A DNA stretch of 64,000 bases, from positions 804,662 through 868,661 of the forward strand of contig RPFO01000412.1 in the NCBI GenBank assembly GCA_009746045.1. The letters are read 5' to 3'. Position 1 is the first letter of the stretch. Every line of letters begins with the position of its first letter. This document shows, piece by piece, positions 39,620 through 51,129 of this stretch. The notes under the pieces are model-generated. The model did not search any database and was not told the origin of the DNA. It saw only the letters and a list, made by a program, of their open reading frames with translations. The position numbers and the translations under genes were made by a program. The DNA comes from Mesostigma viride (lineage: Eukaryota; Streptophyta; Mesostigmatophyceae; Mesostigmatales; Mesostigmataceae).

Positions 39620-39848
39620 AGGTTTTCGGATATATATATTTAAAAATATAATTACTTACATTAGAGTAAAGGCACCCACGTAAAAATAAACAAAGCCAAC
39701 GCTAACAAGAGATACCACGACAAAATAATTACTACAGCCGGCATGGGACACTCGATCCACACCTACCGCGGAATGAAGTAAAACAGCCTAATAACCGTGC
39801 TGCGCCGCTAAGTCAGCTCGCCTGCGGCGGAGCAAGATATCAGCCATT
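39620..39848 (-). pseudogene. LINE 3'-end fragment
   Basis: About 80% similar by eye to 13290-13490, including AAAGCCAACGCTAACAAG in the 3' UTR and the GGGACACTCGATCCACAC block. It is interrupted at TCAGCCATT (39840-39848) by an AT-tailed insertion. Confidence 0.65.
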
Positions 39849-40190
39849 AATTAATTAATTAACTCATTAATTAATAGACACGTGACTGCGTCACGTGAGT
39901 ATAAGTCCTCAGTGGGAGGGGAACATGGGATGGAATGGATGATGTAAGCTATCTAGGTCCTAGTTACAGGGTTGTGGGCACCACAGCCCGAATCGCTATG
40001 AATGCATGCCATACGCGGTCACATGCGGAGCCCCCACAGACTTGGGGGTGGTCTCCTTCATCACTAATTGCCATCTATCCTTGCGTTCATCTGCCTCCAC
40101 TGCGAACAACTTAATTGAGTGCGGCGCTCTGGATGCAGACTCCGCGGTAGTTGGCGGGGCCGTCGTCAGGGGAACCTTTGTTTGAGGGGT
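39849..40190 (-). mobile_element. SINE-like insertion with TTAA-rich tail and 9-bp duplication
   Basis: Flanked by TCAGCCATT (39840-39848 and 40191-40199). The left end is (TTAA)n-like, which would be a 3' tail on the minus strand. Inside, CACGTGACTGCGTCACGTG forms a hairpin (39879-39897). No ORF and no clear A/B box. Confidence 0.5.
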
Positions 40191-40847
40191 TCAGCCATTT
40201 ATTAATAACTAATTAATTAATCAATTAATCAATTAAGGGGACGTGGCGCGCCGAAGCGAAAAAATTCGCGGCACCGGCCGTACCGTGAAAAGTGGGTGCT
40301 CCGTGCGCGCACCACTTGCGGAAGTGGCCATGGCGACTGCGTTTAGGCGAAACTAGCAATGTAGGGCTAGAGAAATTCCAAAAAAATGCTTGGATGTTGA
40401 AGACGATGATTTAGTGATGTTGGATTGCGGCGGCAAGTGGCTGGTTTACAATATCGCTGCTTTCTTTTACTGCCATCGGCATGGGGGGTAATCTGCATTT
40501 TTTGGTCGCGCGGAATAAAATAGAATTCGTGATTGCGGCAGTAAATTCTCAGTTTTGGGGGTCTTTTTGACCGTGAAGGATGCATTCATATCGGTAGCAT
40601 CGAATTCTAAACCGAACGGGTGCTTTTTGCTACATTTTCGGCCATTCTCGGTAAGTATTTTTTCAGACCTGCGCAGTGCATGTCGGAACCTTCCATGGAA
40701 GAACGGCCGTTGTTGCGCGCCTGGGCGAGGGATCTACGAGGGCAAGGTATAGATTTGTGGCGACTGTTATCTACTATCAGTTCTTTCTTCGAAGAGCTCA
40801 TCGTTCGAAGTTTTTTGCGTTCGTTTTGGTCAGTTTCCGCCAGTTAA

Positions 40848-42191
40848 CCCATAGTCCGGGAATGGGTTTTTGGCATTTTTAGACCCCTGAAAATGGAAAA
40901 AATCATAACTCATAGGCCACAACTCCAAATACCCCCAACCAAGGTGCTAGGAGTATCTACACTTCAAGGGCTTTCAGAAAATGCAATAATATCCCGAGTC
41001 CATTCAGTGCTTTGCAAGATATTTACTGCCAAAGTTGGACAAAAGACGATCATTTTCAGGCAAGGGAAATCCCCTTAGTAGTTTACCCCTGCAGGGAGGG
41101 TTCTAAAAAATTATTCTGGGGTTGGACAATGTCAATAGATAGTGCCACCATGCTTTCCTTGGGTCAGACCGCACGGATAGCCCATCTGACCTATATAATG
41201 CGCTCACTTACGTGTGTGGGTTACGCGCGCGTAAGCAGCCATCCATGAAATGCCAAACACTTATGCATTGTATACAGCCACATAGGACTGTAAAAAGTGC
41301 TGGGAAACAAAGAAGTGCTAAACCAGCACTAACGGAATGGCATCCTCCAAAGAAACACCACAAACTGAGCAGATTTGGGGCTAATAGCACTCATACAGCA
41401 GGCATGGAAACCTGCTGCAAGAGGCACTGATACACTCGTGTAAAATGGATGTATAAACGACAGATTCCCGTGCAAACGACATGCAAACACGTTGCCGTAC
41501 CTGGCTTGATCACGACCTTTCCGGGTTCTGCTGGCCGGGACCCTCATATCTCACACTGGCTAATGCTTTCCTGGCATAGGCCGCCATAGCCGCATAATGC
41601 ATGCATCCGACATGATTACCAGGTTGATGTTCTGTGCATAGATGACCTATAAACGCATCCGAATCCACAGGGACGCTGCTGCGGATGTCCCGTACCAAAA
41701 CTGGGTGCTCGGGCTGGCGCAGACTGCCGGGCCATAAGAAGAAAATCGAAATATGGCATGCCATTACTCATCTGGTACTGACGACCAAGAAAGCAGTAAT
41801 GTCCTACCTGTATTTTACCGATGCTATACATCTGGCCACCCCTGACCTACGAAAATCACGCATCATCATTCTGAGCAACATTCTGAACCATTACAAGCCG
41901 CGAGACGCAAAATTTCCTTGATAACGGCACGCTAGCAGCCATATCTCGTTACGCGCGCGCGCGAGTGAAAATTTCCCGCCAAAGTCACGTGATACTGTCT
42001 CAATACACGTTGTATTTACCAGGCTATGGCGAATATTGCCCCCAAACCTATGCATCACCTTCGTCCTTAAGTGTTCCCAGACCCACCGGACCACTGACAT
42101 CCGTCACAGGTGGCGCGGCGCTCCGGGAATTGAGCGCCGCGCCACGGGGAGTCAAACAGTGCGATATATCGCACTGTTTCCGGACTATGGG
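40848..42191. mobile_element. Non-autonomous piggyBac-like element, 1.34 kb
   Basis: Perfect 12-bp terminal inverted repeats CCCATAGTCCGG / CCGGACTATGGG are flanked by TTAA on both sides (40844-40847, 42192-42195). Copy 2 of the host repeat shows the empty site (CCGCCAGCTAGCTCGCCG near 45625). TTAA duplication and CCC-starting TIRs are hallmarks of the piggyBac superfamily. Near the right end are a GC hairpin with GGCGCGGCGCT/AGCGCCGCGCC arms (about 42112-42142) and a perfect 26-bp palindrome centred on GCGATATATCGC (42155-42180). No transposase ORF. Confidence 0.82.
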
Positions 42192-43416
42192 TTAACTCTC
42201 CGTTGCTTGCCGTCGTGTTGACGAATACCTGGCAGGCTGCTTTAGCTTGTTTTCGTTGATGTCTTGATCAAATCCGCTTCAGTCTCAGCCGATAGATCCT
42301 AGGGAAGGCGTAAGGGATTTCATAGCACGTGTTCTGGCAAGGATGTTGTGCGTATGGACGCTTCTTGTTAATTGTGTGATAGTGACGCACCCTTTCCTCG
42401 CAGCGGCATCACAGCGGTCAGAAGCTGAACGGCCGCCACTGGTTCCTTTGCATTTTATCGTGCAGGGAAGGAATTTTTTAAATCGACGATCATGTTGGAG
42501 ATATTGCATTTGTGTGACTGCATGTAGATAGCTGCCGTCATTGGTTTATTTGAGCTTTCCTTGTTATGATGATGTGACAAGACAGCAATGTTGCTGAGCC
42601 AACCATGGTTGACATGGTTGACTGCATACAAGCTTTGTATGCCATGATCTCCTTGGTTCCTTGCCCTCCATAGTTCCAGTTTGTTGCCCATGTCGGGTAG
42701 TGCAGTTAAGGAGTTGTTGCTGTGATAAGTTGGTAAGCTTGGTTGGCATAACCCTTACAATCGATCTAACCTGGGAGAAACATAGAAAATGCTGGTAATG
42801 CATGTTAGTGCCATAATCATTATTGCTATTCACGTAAGTCTGGCCATGCTCGAGCGACGGTGAAGGAGTATGAGGTGCGTGGCCACCCCTTTGTACTTCA
42901 CAACATATTCAGCATGGATTTGATCCATGTTGATGGCATGTAAAGTGTGATTGTGTTTACTTGCTTTCTGAGTGGTCCTTAGCGCCTTGTCAGGTAGTGA
43001 GTGGTCGTCTAGGAAACCCATCAGTGCGTGCCACAGTGACCCCCAACCTTGAGCATGTGTCGTCATCAGTGTGCTAGAGTTAATTATATGTGCTTTTGAT
43101 CATAGATTTGCTGAGTTCTTGGCATGAAGTTTACAAGGTAACCTTGGGTAGAGTATAGTGTATGCTCTCTTGGCATGTATGCCTAGCGATCGTGTTGCTA
43201 TGCTTGCGCTGGCAAGGTTGGCCATGCCGAGGGCAGGTGAGGGAAGATGTGGTGCCTAGCCGTTTGCTTATGTTTTGTGATCGAGTGGGGCATGCTTTCT
43301 GGCTTTTTGGATGGAAAACAGCATGCCTAAGTGGCCATATATAAAGAAACCCCCCCTTAAGCTTATGTTCAGGTTTTAGCACGCATAACCTTATTACTTG
43401 AGCAAGACTTGTCGGA

Positions 43417-43695
43417 ATGACCTGTGTTAAGGGTGGCTGCCACGACGTGATGCAAAGGGAGGGGCAGGGGGACGATGGGGAAGGTAGTAGTGATGATGAG
43501 AATGATGTTGATAATATTCCTTGCCTTGCATGTGCTTCCCCGGATGAAATTGACGGTGTCCCTTTCCTGCTGTGCAGCACATTCGGGTGCAAGGGAGGAC
43601 TGCATGGGTGCTGCGCTGACCCCCCGTTGACTAAGGAGCCCAAGGGGGATTGGTTTTGCCCTGCCTGCCTTGTGCAGGATGCTTACAAGGGCTGA
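43417..43695 (+). CDS. Small PHD-finger protein ORF inside the TTAA/GGGGAC repeat
   Basis: 92 residues from ATG 43417. An acidic stretch (EGSSDDENDVDN, ~22-33) precedes a PHD finger with all eight ligands in order: CLAC, LLC, GC (with spacing CSTFGC), HGCC, then DPPLT and GDWFCPAC. PHD fingers read histone H3 tails; they also occur in ORF1 of some CR1-like LINEs and in other mobile elements. It is flanked by direct copies of ACTTGAGCWAGACTTGTCGG (43396, 43753), a subrepeat of the family. No corresponding ORF is seen in copy 2. Function as part of a mobile element is inference. Confidence 0.65.
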   Translation: MTCVKGGCHDVMQREGQGDDGEGSSDDENDVDNIPCLACASPDEIDGVPFLLCSTFGCKGGLHGCCADPPLTKEPKGDWFCPACLVQDAYKG

Positions 43696-44235
43696 TATAG
43701 TGACATTTTCTGTTTTAGCGGGCATTTTTTTTAAAACACGTCTGACGCAATAACTTGAGCTAGACTTGTCGGAATGACCTGGGACTTGGAACACTGCTGT
43801 CCCCCTGTTAGCCGGAATTTTTGTTGATTTTGTGGCCTTATCGGAAGTGTTTATGATATGTTTATTCCCAATGTCCGGTAAAAAATGACCTGTTTTGCGG
43901 GAAAATTAATAACTGTTCAAGGTTTTGCCATTTCCATGATGTAAATAGCTCAGCAAGCTACTTGTAAACTCAGGGAACTATATGACCTTGATTTTTGGTA
44001 GCCAACAAATAAGTGCATTGGCTGGGGCATACTCAGCCCTAATTATCGTCTTTTGCTATTTATAGCGCATTATTGGCGTATATATGGGGGTAGTACCCCC
44101 AACAAGTGCATGGACAACTCACTAGAGATGTTATTTAGTGCCCCCAATCATAATTCAGCATTGTGCAAATGAATTTCAAGTGATATTAGCATATGTCAGA
44201 TTTTTTGGTTTTTGGGGTGCCACCTCCAAAAAATT

Positions 44236-44790
44236 AAGCATTATTGTAGCTTATTGTTACCGAAATGCCGAGGACGCCTGAAACCAGCGCCCGTTGGTAA
44301 ATAAACATCCGGCTCAAGATTCTGCACGAGGAAACATATAAGAAAACACAGCAGCATGCACGGAAAAGAGGTGTAGTCTAAAGAGACGCTAATCGTCCCA
44401 CTATCCAACCCTATTGAACTGTCCATCCTAGCTAACGTAATCAAACAACATTCCAAGGAAACGCGTGTATACACAGGAAGAAAAGGAGCTAGCTTACGGT
44501 TCTGCGAGCAGGAAAATCTAAGGAGAATAGCAGCATGCACGGAAAGAGAAGCTAGCTACGTGATGGGTTCATCCGCTGCGAGCAGGTCTAACTTCTAGGC
44601 AGGGCGTGTCCCGAATCGGGCAGCACTACCCCCCTAGCTTGCAGGCGACCCGCCCCTTACCTGTCAAGAGGTTGTCTTCTTCTGTGCCCTGGCCGCGGAA
44701 GGCCTCTGGCGTATAATAAGGTTGCCGTTGCAAGGGAATATCGTCGCGTCCACCTAAACTACCTCCGATACCATTGTTACGCCCTGGCTC
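44236..44790 (-). repeat. Gypsy leader remnant, older copy
   Basis: Matches 29480-29696 joined to 37009-37140: GGCAGGGCGTGTCCCGAATC, GCAGGCGACCCGCCCC, TTACCTGTCAAG, CTACCTCCGATACCA then TGTTACGCC (start of an LTR that soon diverges). It lacks the Copia-like insertion, so it provides the empty site. Confidence 0.75.
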
Positions 44791-45008
44791 CTCTCTATCC
44801 CAAACGCCTAGCCTGACTTCAACTAAACTAGTGACCTGTTACCTAGTGATGAGGAGCTATATTGTGGAAAGACCTGGGACGCGTCCACATCAAATTTTTC
44901 CCGCGGAGAGCCGGCCGGAAAAATCTGTGGACTTTCGCGACTGAGCTGGACGGTACGGACCAAATTTCGGTGCAAATTGTGGCCAAAAAGCTATGTCGGC
45001 TGATTTAA

Positions 45009-47345
45009 GGGGACGGGACATGCCCGAATATTTTGGCGCCAAAAAATTCGCGCCGGAACCGAAGGTAAAAAATTTCACGTGCACGGTGCACGCACCCCTT
45101 GCGGAAGTGGCCATGGCGACTGCGTTCAGGCGAAACTACCACACTAGGGCAGGCGAAATGCAAAACTTTTACTAGAATCTTAAAGGCGATGAGTTTATGA
45201 TGTTAGTTTGTGGCGGAAATCAGCTGGTTTACAATATCGCTGCTGTTTTTTTATGCCATCGGCATGGGGGGTAATCTGAATTTTTTGGTCGCGCGGAATG
45301 AAATAGAATACATGATAGCGGCTGTAAAATCGCGGTTTTGGGGGCTGTTCTGACCGTGAAGCAGGAATTAATATCGGGTGCATCGAATTCTAAACCAAGC
45401 TGGTGCTTTTTGCCAGATTTTCGGCCATTATCGGTAAGTAATTGTTCAGACCTGCGCAGTGCGTGTCTGACCTGTCCATGGAAGAACGGCTGTTGCTGCG
45501 CGCCTGGGCGAGGGATTTACGAGGGCAAGGTACAGATTTGTCGCGAATGTTATCTGCTATCAGTGCTTTCTTCTATGAACTCATTGTTCGAAGTTTTTTG
45601 CGTTCTTTTTGGGCAGTTTCCGCCAGCTAGCTCGCCGTTCCTTGCCGTTGTGTTGTCGAATACCTGGCAGCTTTAGATTGTTTTCGTTGATTTTGTGGTC
45701 AGGGCCGCTCCAGTCGCAGCCTGTACCTTCTCGGGAAGGTTTAAGGCATTTCATGAAACGTGTTCTAGCAAGGATGTTGTGCTTATGGACGCTTCTTGTT
45801 GTGTGAGGGTGACGCACCCTCTCTTCGCAGCGGCATCACAGCGCTTGCATGCGGCCGCCAATGGTTTCTTTGCATTTCATCGTGCAGGGATGGAGGTGTT
45901 ATAGTGATTAAAATATGGAGATATTGCATTTGTGTGACTGCATGTAGATAGCTGCCACTATTGATTTATTTGAGCTTTCCCTTGTTATGATGATGTGACA
46001 AGACTACAATGTGCTGAGCCAACCATGGTTGACATGGTTGACTGCATGCAAGCTATGCATACCATGATCTCCTTGGTTCCTCGCCCTCCATAGTCCCTGT
46101 CTGGTGCCCATGGCGGGTAGGGCAGTTTAGGAGGCGTTGTTGTGTTGATTATTAGCTTGGCTGGAATCAACCTTCCACTCTAACCTGGGAGAAACATAGA
46201 AAATGCTGGTTAGGCATGTTGGTGCTACCATCTTTATTACTATGCACATAGTTGCAAGGCTGGCCATGCTTGAGGGGCGGTGAAGGCCCGTATGAGGTGC
46301 GTGGCCGCCCCGGGCGTAATGGCATTTTACTTTCTAAACATATTTAACTTGGTTTTGGTGCATGTTGGATGGCATATGAAGTGTCATTGTGTCAATCTGC
46401 TTACTGAGTGGTCCTTAGCGCCTTGTCAGGTGGTCATATAGGAAACCCATCAACTTGAGCAGTTCTTGTCACAATGACCCTCAACCTTGAGCATGTGTAG
46501 TTGTCAGCATGCAAGAGTTAATTATATGCGCTTTGATCAGTTTGCAGAGGTCTTTGATGAAGAAGGAGATTCTAAAGTGGCCAGATGGTAACTAAAACCT
46601 CCTTGTAGCGTCTTCGTGGGTGGCCGTCTTGGAATGGTTGCAACCTGGGCAGTTGTTGTCAGAATGGCGTCAAACCTTGAACATAGGAGGTACCATATGT
46701 GCAGAGGTTGGCAGCACGTGGTTTGGCAAGTTTTTGCATGGTTTGGATGGATAAAGGGGTGTTAGTGTGGTAAGATACACTAAAAAACCTCCCTTAGCTT
46801 CGTCACAGGTCGCTACCTAGGAAATCCATCAACTAGAGCTGCGCTTGTCAGAATGACCTGAAAATTTGGGGCTGCATGTCCCCCCACCTGTAATATTTGG
46901 GAATATATGGTGGAGCATGATATGATGTGTTTATGATTTGATTTTTTTTTTGGATTAAAAAAGTACCTGTTTTGCGGGAAATCCATCAACGTTAGTAAAC
47001 ATGCTTATTTCTTGGTCCCAACTGGGTAGAATTTCTCAAAAGTGGGGGAACTATGCGGGAATATATGATTTGGTCCCAATATGTTTGCCCATTGTCCTAG
47101 GAAAAATGTGACTAAAATAGCGTCTTTTTCTATTTTTAGCGCGTTACCGGTGTATGGTGGGGGCTAGTACCCCCCCCAAGTGGCTGGAAAATTATTTTTT
47201 TATCATATTTATGGTCCCCAATCATCATTGGATTTTTAGCACATGCATAGGTGTGCTTTCCAGAAAAGTGCACTTTAGGCATGTCCCCTCCCCTTAATGG
47301 CGGTGACCTTGATGGAGGCATTTAAGCATTATTAGCGCTGGAAAA
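45009..47345 (+). repeat. TTAA/GGGGAC repeat family, copy 2
   Basis: Collinear with copy 1 from TTAA|GGGGAC (45005-45014) to the GGGGGCTAGTACCCCCCCC block and TTTAAGCATTATTAGCGC at its end. It lacks the piggyBac-like insert and the PHD ORF. Subrepeats with CTTGTCAGAATGACC occur near 46455, 46640 and 46830. Short open stretches are not conserved as proteins between copies. Confidence 0.7.
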
Positions 47346-47704
47346 TTTTGCTGCACATGCTCCGAGATTAATCACATCGATCTCATAATATTTTTTTTTT
47401 CTATTTTACCGACGTGCTTAGAGCCAGAAAAAAATATTCACACGGGCCGGGTGGGTACGAGCCTGCTGACCCGTTTGCGGGCTGTGTGTGTGGGATGCAA
47501 AAAAGCACACCATAGCGGTAGCCCAGCCACCACTGGATCCGCGAGCACACAGAGCGAATTTCTCTTTGTTGGTAAGTCTATTTTAGCGTTACCACGAGCT
47601 TTTCCCGAAAAATTTTCAGTTCGGTTTATTTCCTCGTTAAATCTGCTAGTGGGTGCTTCGGAGCTCTAAAACCCCTGAAATCCACCGCCCCCCCCCTCCC
47701 CCCG

Positions 47705-48310
47705 ATGCTTCATTGTATTGCTCAGATCATCATGAATTCGACGGAAGGCAACCTGCGCTATTGCTACCCGCGGTGTGACAAGCTACGACGGCGCAGCTCA
47801 GATGGCGATCTCACGTATGGCGGCCTGCCCCACACGATTCACACCAGCAAGTGCGTAAACTGCGACTTAAAGCTGCAGAATTTTTGCGCTGTCAACGTCC
47901 GCCCGTGGCAGGTCTTGTACAATCTTATGGCGGCTGCTGCCACGGGCCGGATGGAAACCGTTTGCGAACAAATATTTTGTTATCTCTCCTTGCCCCCGTG
48001 AGGCGTTTGATACAATGTTCAAGCACGTAGGGGAGGGCGCAGCCGATCAGCCGCAGGGAAGGTGCCATGGCAACTTCGAGGAAACTGCAACGAAGGTCAA
48101 GCGCGTGTTAACGGATTTTAACGAAATAGAAGACCTGTTGAGGGAAGGTGACACCAGCAAGGTAGCCACAGTGTGGGCAGGGGCTAGTAGGGTGATGGTG
48201 GACAGCACTCTTTCTGTTATTGTGCCCGGCCCCTTTACAGCCACCTGGGCATCCACTTCCCATGGAGAGTGCTCCCTCAAGATAACATTTTCTACCATGG
48301 TCATGCCCCT
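47705..48310 (+). pseudogene. Unidentified Cys-rich ORF, probably frameshifted
   Basis: ATG 47705 or 47732 opens a 98-residue frame with RYCYPRCDKLRRR, HTSKCVNCDLKLQNFCAV (two CxxC/CxxxC-type pairs, possible zinc ribbon) and WQVLYNLMAAAATGRMETVC, stopping at 48001. One fewer C in the C5 run at 47993-47997 would continue into REAFDTMFKHVGEGAADQ, TKVKRVLTDFNEIEDLLREG and KVATVWAGAS, ordinary protein-like sequence, up to the minisatellite at 48315. An upstream stretch 47451-47572 (RLRAVCVGCKKAHHSG) ends at GTTG|GTAAGT and may be an earlier exon, but the phases do not fit cleanly. I do not recognise the family. Confidence 0.35.
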
Positions 48311-48314
48311 CCTC

Positions 48315-49640
48315 ACACCCACGCATGCATGCCAGCCCCCCCCACACCCACGCATGCATGCCAGCCTCGACCCCCCACACCCACGCATGCATGCCAGCCC
48401 CCGCCACACCCACGCATGCATGCCAGCTCCCCCCCCCACCCACACATGCATGCCATGCAGCCCCCCCCAACACCCACGCATGCATGCCAGCCCCCCCCAC
48501 ACCCCCACATGCATGCCATGCAGCCCCCCCCCACACCCACGCATGCATGCCAGCCCCCCCCACACCCACGCATGCATGCCTGCCCCGGCCCCCCCACACC
48601 CACGCATGCATGCCAGCCCACCCACCCTCACCCACGCATGCATGCCAGCCCCCCACTGACACCCACGCACGCATGCCAGCCCCCCCCACCCACACATGCA
48701 TGCTAGCCCCCCCCCCACACACGCATGCATGCCAGCCCCCCACACACCCACACATGCATGCCAGCCCCCCCCCCACATTCACGCACGCATGCCAGCCCCC
48801 CCCACACCCACGCATGCATGCCAGCCCCCCCCCACCCGCGCATATGCATGCATGCCAGCCCACACACACACCCACGCATGCATGCCAGCCCCCCCCACAC
48901 CCACGCATGCATGCCAGCTCCCCCACAAACCCACGCATGCATGCCAGCCCCCTCCCCCCACACGCATGCATGCTATAGCCCCCACACCCAACCACTCATG
49001 CATGCCAGCCCCCCCCACACCCATGCACGCATGCCAGCCCCCCCCCCCACACGCATGCATGCCAGCCCCCCCCCTTACACACGCATGCATGCCAGGCCCC
49101 CCCACACCCACGCATGCATGCCAGCCCCCCCCACACCCACGCATGCATGCTAGCCCCCCCGCACACACACACGCATGCATGCCATCCCCCACGCACACCC
49201 ACGCATGCATGCCAGGCCCCCCCCACACCCACGCATGCATACCAGCCCCCCCAGACACCCACGCATGCATGCCATCCCCCACGCACACCCACGCATGCAT
49301 GCCAGCCCCCCCCACACCCACGCATGCATGCCAGCCCCCCCCACACCCACGCATGCATGCCAGCCCCCCCCCCCACACGCATGCATGCCAGCTCCCCCAC
49401 TGACCCCCCCCACGCACTATGCATGCCAGCCCCCCCCCACACCCACGCATGCATGCCAGCCCCCACACACACCCACGCATGCATGCCAGCCCCCCCCCAT
49501 ACCCACGTATGCATGCCAGCTCCCCACCACACCCACACATTGCATGCCAGCCCCCCCCCACACCCACGCATGCATGCCAGCCCCCCCGGGGCCACACCCA
49601 CGCATGCATGCCAGCCCCCCCCCCACATCCACGCATGCGG
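48315..49640. repeat. ~29-bp minisatellite with ACGCATGCATGCCAGCCCCC units, about 45 copies
   Basis: Units of CCCACACCCACGCATGCATG plus CCAGCCCCCC vary in C-run length (about 20-31 bp), so all frames pass through it and give Thr-His-Ala-Cys-Met-Pro-rich translations. Each unit has the palindrome GCATGCATGC and an alternating purine/pyrimidine stretch. Confidence 0.93.
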
Positions 49641-49782
49641 ATGGGCGCCTGGCCTCGAACAAGAAGGGCAAGACCAAGGGTGTGCTGCTGCAAGGAGTGA
49701 CAATGGAGCAGCGCAGGACTCAACTAGATCACATGCCAGGCCTCTAGCGCAGCCCAAGTAGGAGAGAGAGGCAGACAATAAA
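49641..49782 (+). other. Possible terminal exon with poly(A) signal
   Basis: Directly after the minisatellite a frame reads GRLASNKKGKTKGVLLQGVT, then MEQRRTQLDHMPGL and TAG (49745-49747), followed by AATAAA at 49777-49782. The composition is protein-like, unlike the array. It could be the last exon of the unidentified gene starting near 47.5 kb, with the array in an intron or as a coding linker. No clean acceptor is seen. Confidence 0.3.
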
Positions 49783-49984
49783 GCGGCAGCGGGCTGTACG
49801 CAGCATGTTTTATTTACCAAGTGACTGGTGTTTTATGCATAGCATTTAGAACATTTACGAGCTTGTTCACACCTTGATTGTACAACTTAGGACATTGTAT
49901 CATAATTGATGTTGTCAACATCATTCGCCATGTTCAATCCATATAATATGTGTCCAAGTGACCAATAATGCTGCCATATGTCAA

Positions 49985-50520
49985 CTGATGGTATGTTAAA
50001 CGTTGGTTTAGGAACTGAGATTTGGCATTGTCATCATGACGTTGGATTCGAACTCAATGTGTGTGCAAGTTTTGGGTCAAGTGGAATCATATTGGATGCA
50101 ATCTGCATGATTTGACTTATGCAAAATGAAAGAAATGAGCAAAAACTGCATTTTTTATGCTATTGACTGTCACAAATAGGTCTATAGGTGACCTCAACCT
50201 TGGTGCATGCTTTACCTGGCCTTTGTAAATTATGCATTTAAGTTGTGTGCCTTGTTTGAAATGGTTATGGCCCTCTTGGATGTAAAAAACTAGTGAAATT
50301 GTAATAAAATTGACTTTTTATGCTCTCAAACGTCACCAACATGTTGAAGGTGGGGTGCAAACTGAGACTTCACAATGTCATCATGATGGAGGACCATAAT
50401 TCAGTTTGCATGCAAGTTTCTGGGTCAATTGAATAAAATTTGATGTTGATTGCTTGCCTCCATATGTGCAAAAAAGTCAAAAACCATGTACCTTATGCTG
50501 TTATACGTCACAGTTAACCT
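49985..50520. repeat. Three diverged ~170-bp tandem units
   Basis: The marker TTWTGCTNTNNANNGTCAC occurs near 50155, 50320 and 50495; CAYAATGTCATCATGAYG occurs near 50025 and 50373. AT-rich, no ORF. It resembles an old satellite; the flanks 49800-49985 and 50520-50690 hold nothing else I can name. Confidence 0.45.
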
Positions 50521-50689
50521 TGCCAGGGTTGTCCGATGACCCCCAATTTTGGGGGGTAAACACTACCATATATGTGCTCGCTTGGGCCCAAAACCTGGGT
50601 TCAACATGTTTTAGCAAGCCAGTCAAATAATTTTTTGGCCAGAAAGTGCCAAAAAAATTTGATGTGTCGACTCTGTTCTCAATGCATTC

Positions 50690-51000
50690 TATTATGATAC
50701 ACCACCCTTGGTCTGGCCGGCCCCCAGCGGCTTGGCCAGCCAGGGCGGCACATTCTGACCTGGCCTGGCCCCGAGGACATTCCCAAAAGGGTAGGGAAAC
50801 CTGTCACCAACTACGTTCAGATGTTGCTGGACGACCTAGTGGTCCCAGCCCAGTTTGAGCACCGCATCCACTCTCTCTCCCGTCTTTGGACTGCCATGCA
50901 GGACAAGACGCGGTGGAAGAAGATTGTCAAGGCGCACACGCCCGACCCTGTGGGCAAGCCACCTCCCCCCAAGCGGAGGAGGCGTTTTGATGAGTAGTGT
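50690..51000 (+). pseudogene. LINE 3'-end fragment (second LINE family)
   Basis: The frame reads RVGKPVTNYVQMLLDDLVVP, LWTAMQDKTRWKKIVKAH and ends PPKRRRRFDE-stop (TAG 50996-50998). The Y-x(6)-D-D-L...M-x-D-x3-W pattern is common at the C-terminus of endonuclease-RT LINEs. It is about 75% identical to 60210-60735. 5'-truncated. Confidence 0.6.
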
Positions 51001-51129
51001 AGTTAGGATCTTCTAGATAGCTTAGAGTTAGGATAGTTCGATCACGCGGCTTCCTCCACCCCATCCATCATGCCGGAAATATGTGCTACATGACCTCCCC
51101 ACGGAGGCATGTTATAATTTAATTTAATT

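Larger units (their letters stand above)
40237..44235 (+). repeat. TTAA/GGGGAC repeat family, copy 1 (interrupted by 40848-42191)
   Basis: It starts at TTAA|GGGGAC (40233-40242). It is collinear with copy 2 (45009-47345): shared GCGGAAGTGGCCATGGCGAC, GGTTTACAATATCGCTGCT, CTGCGCGCCTGGGCGAGGGA-like, GAACGTTCGAAGTTTTTTGC-like, CATTTGTGTGACTGCATGTA, AACCATGGTTGACATGGTTG, AACCTGGGAGAAACATAGAA, ending in CTATTTATAGCGC and GGGGGTAGTACCCCC. Internal subrepeats carry CTTGTCGGAATGACCTG. It encodes a PHD-finger ORF but no transposase I can recognise; its class is unknown. Confidence 0.7.

Noticed and set aside
39849-40236. Origin of replication or scaffold-attachment region suggested by TTAA-rich runs
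   Set aside because: The runs are explained better as tails and targets of insertions with flanking duplications.
43391-43781. Target-site duplication flanking a PHD-finger insertion
   Set aside because: The flanking motif also recurs elsewhere in the family (43017, 46455, 46640, 46830), so it is an internal subrepeat, not an insertion scar.
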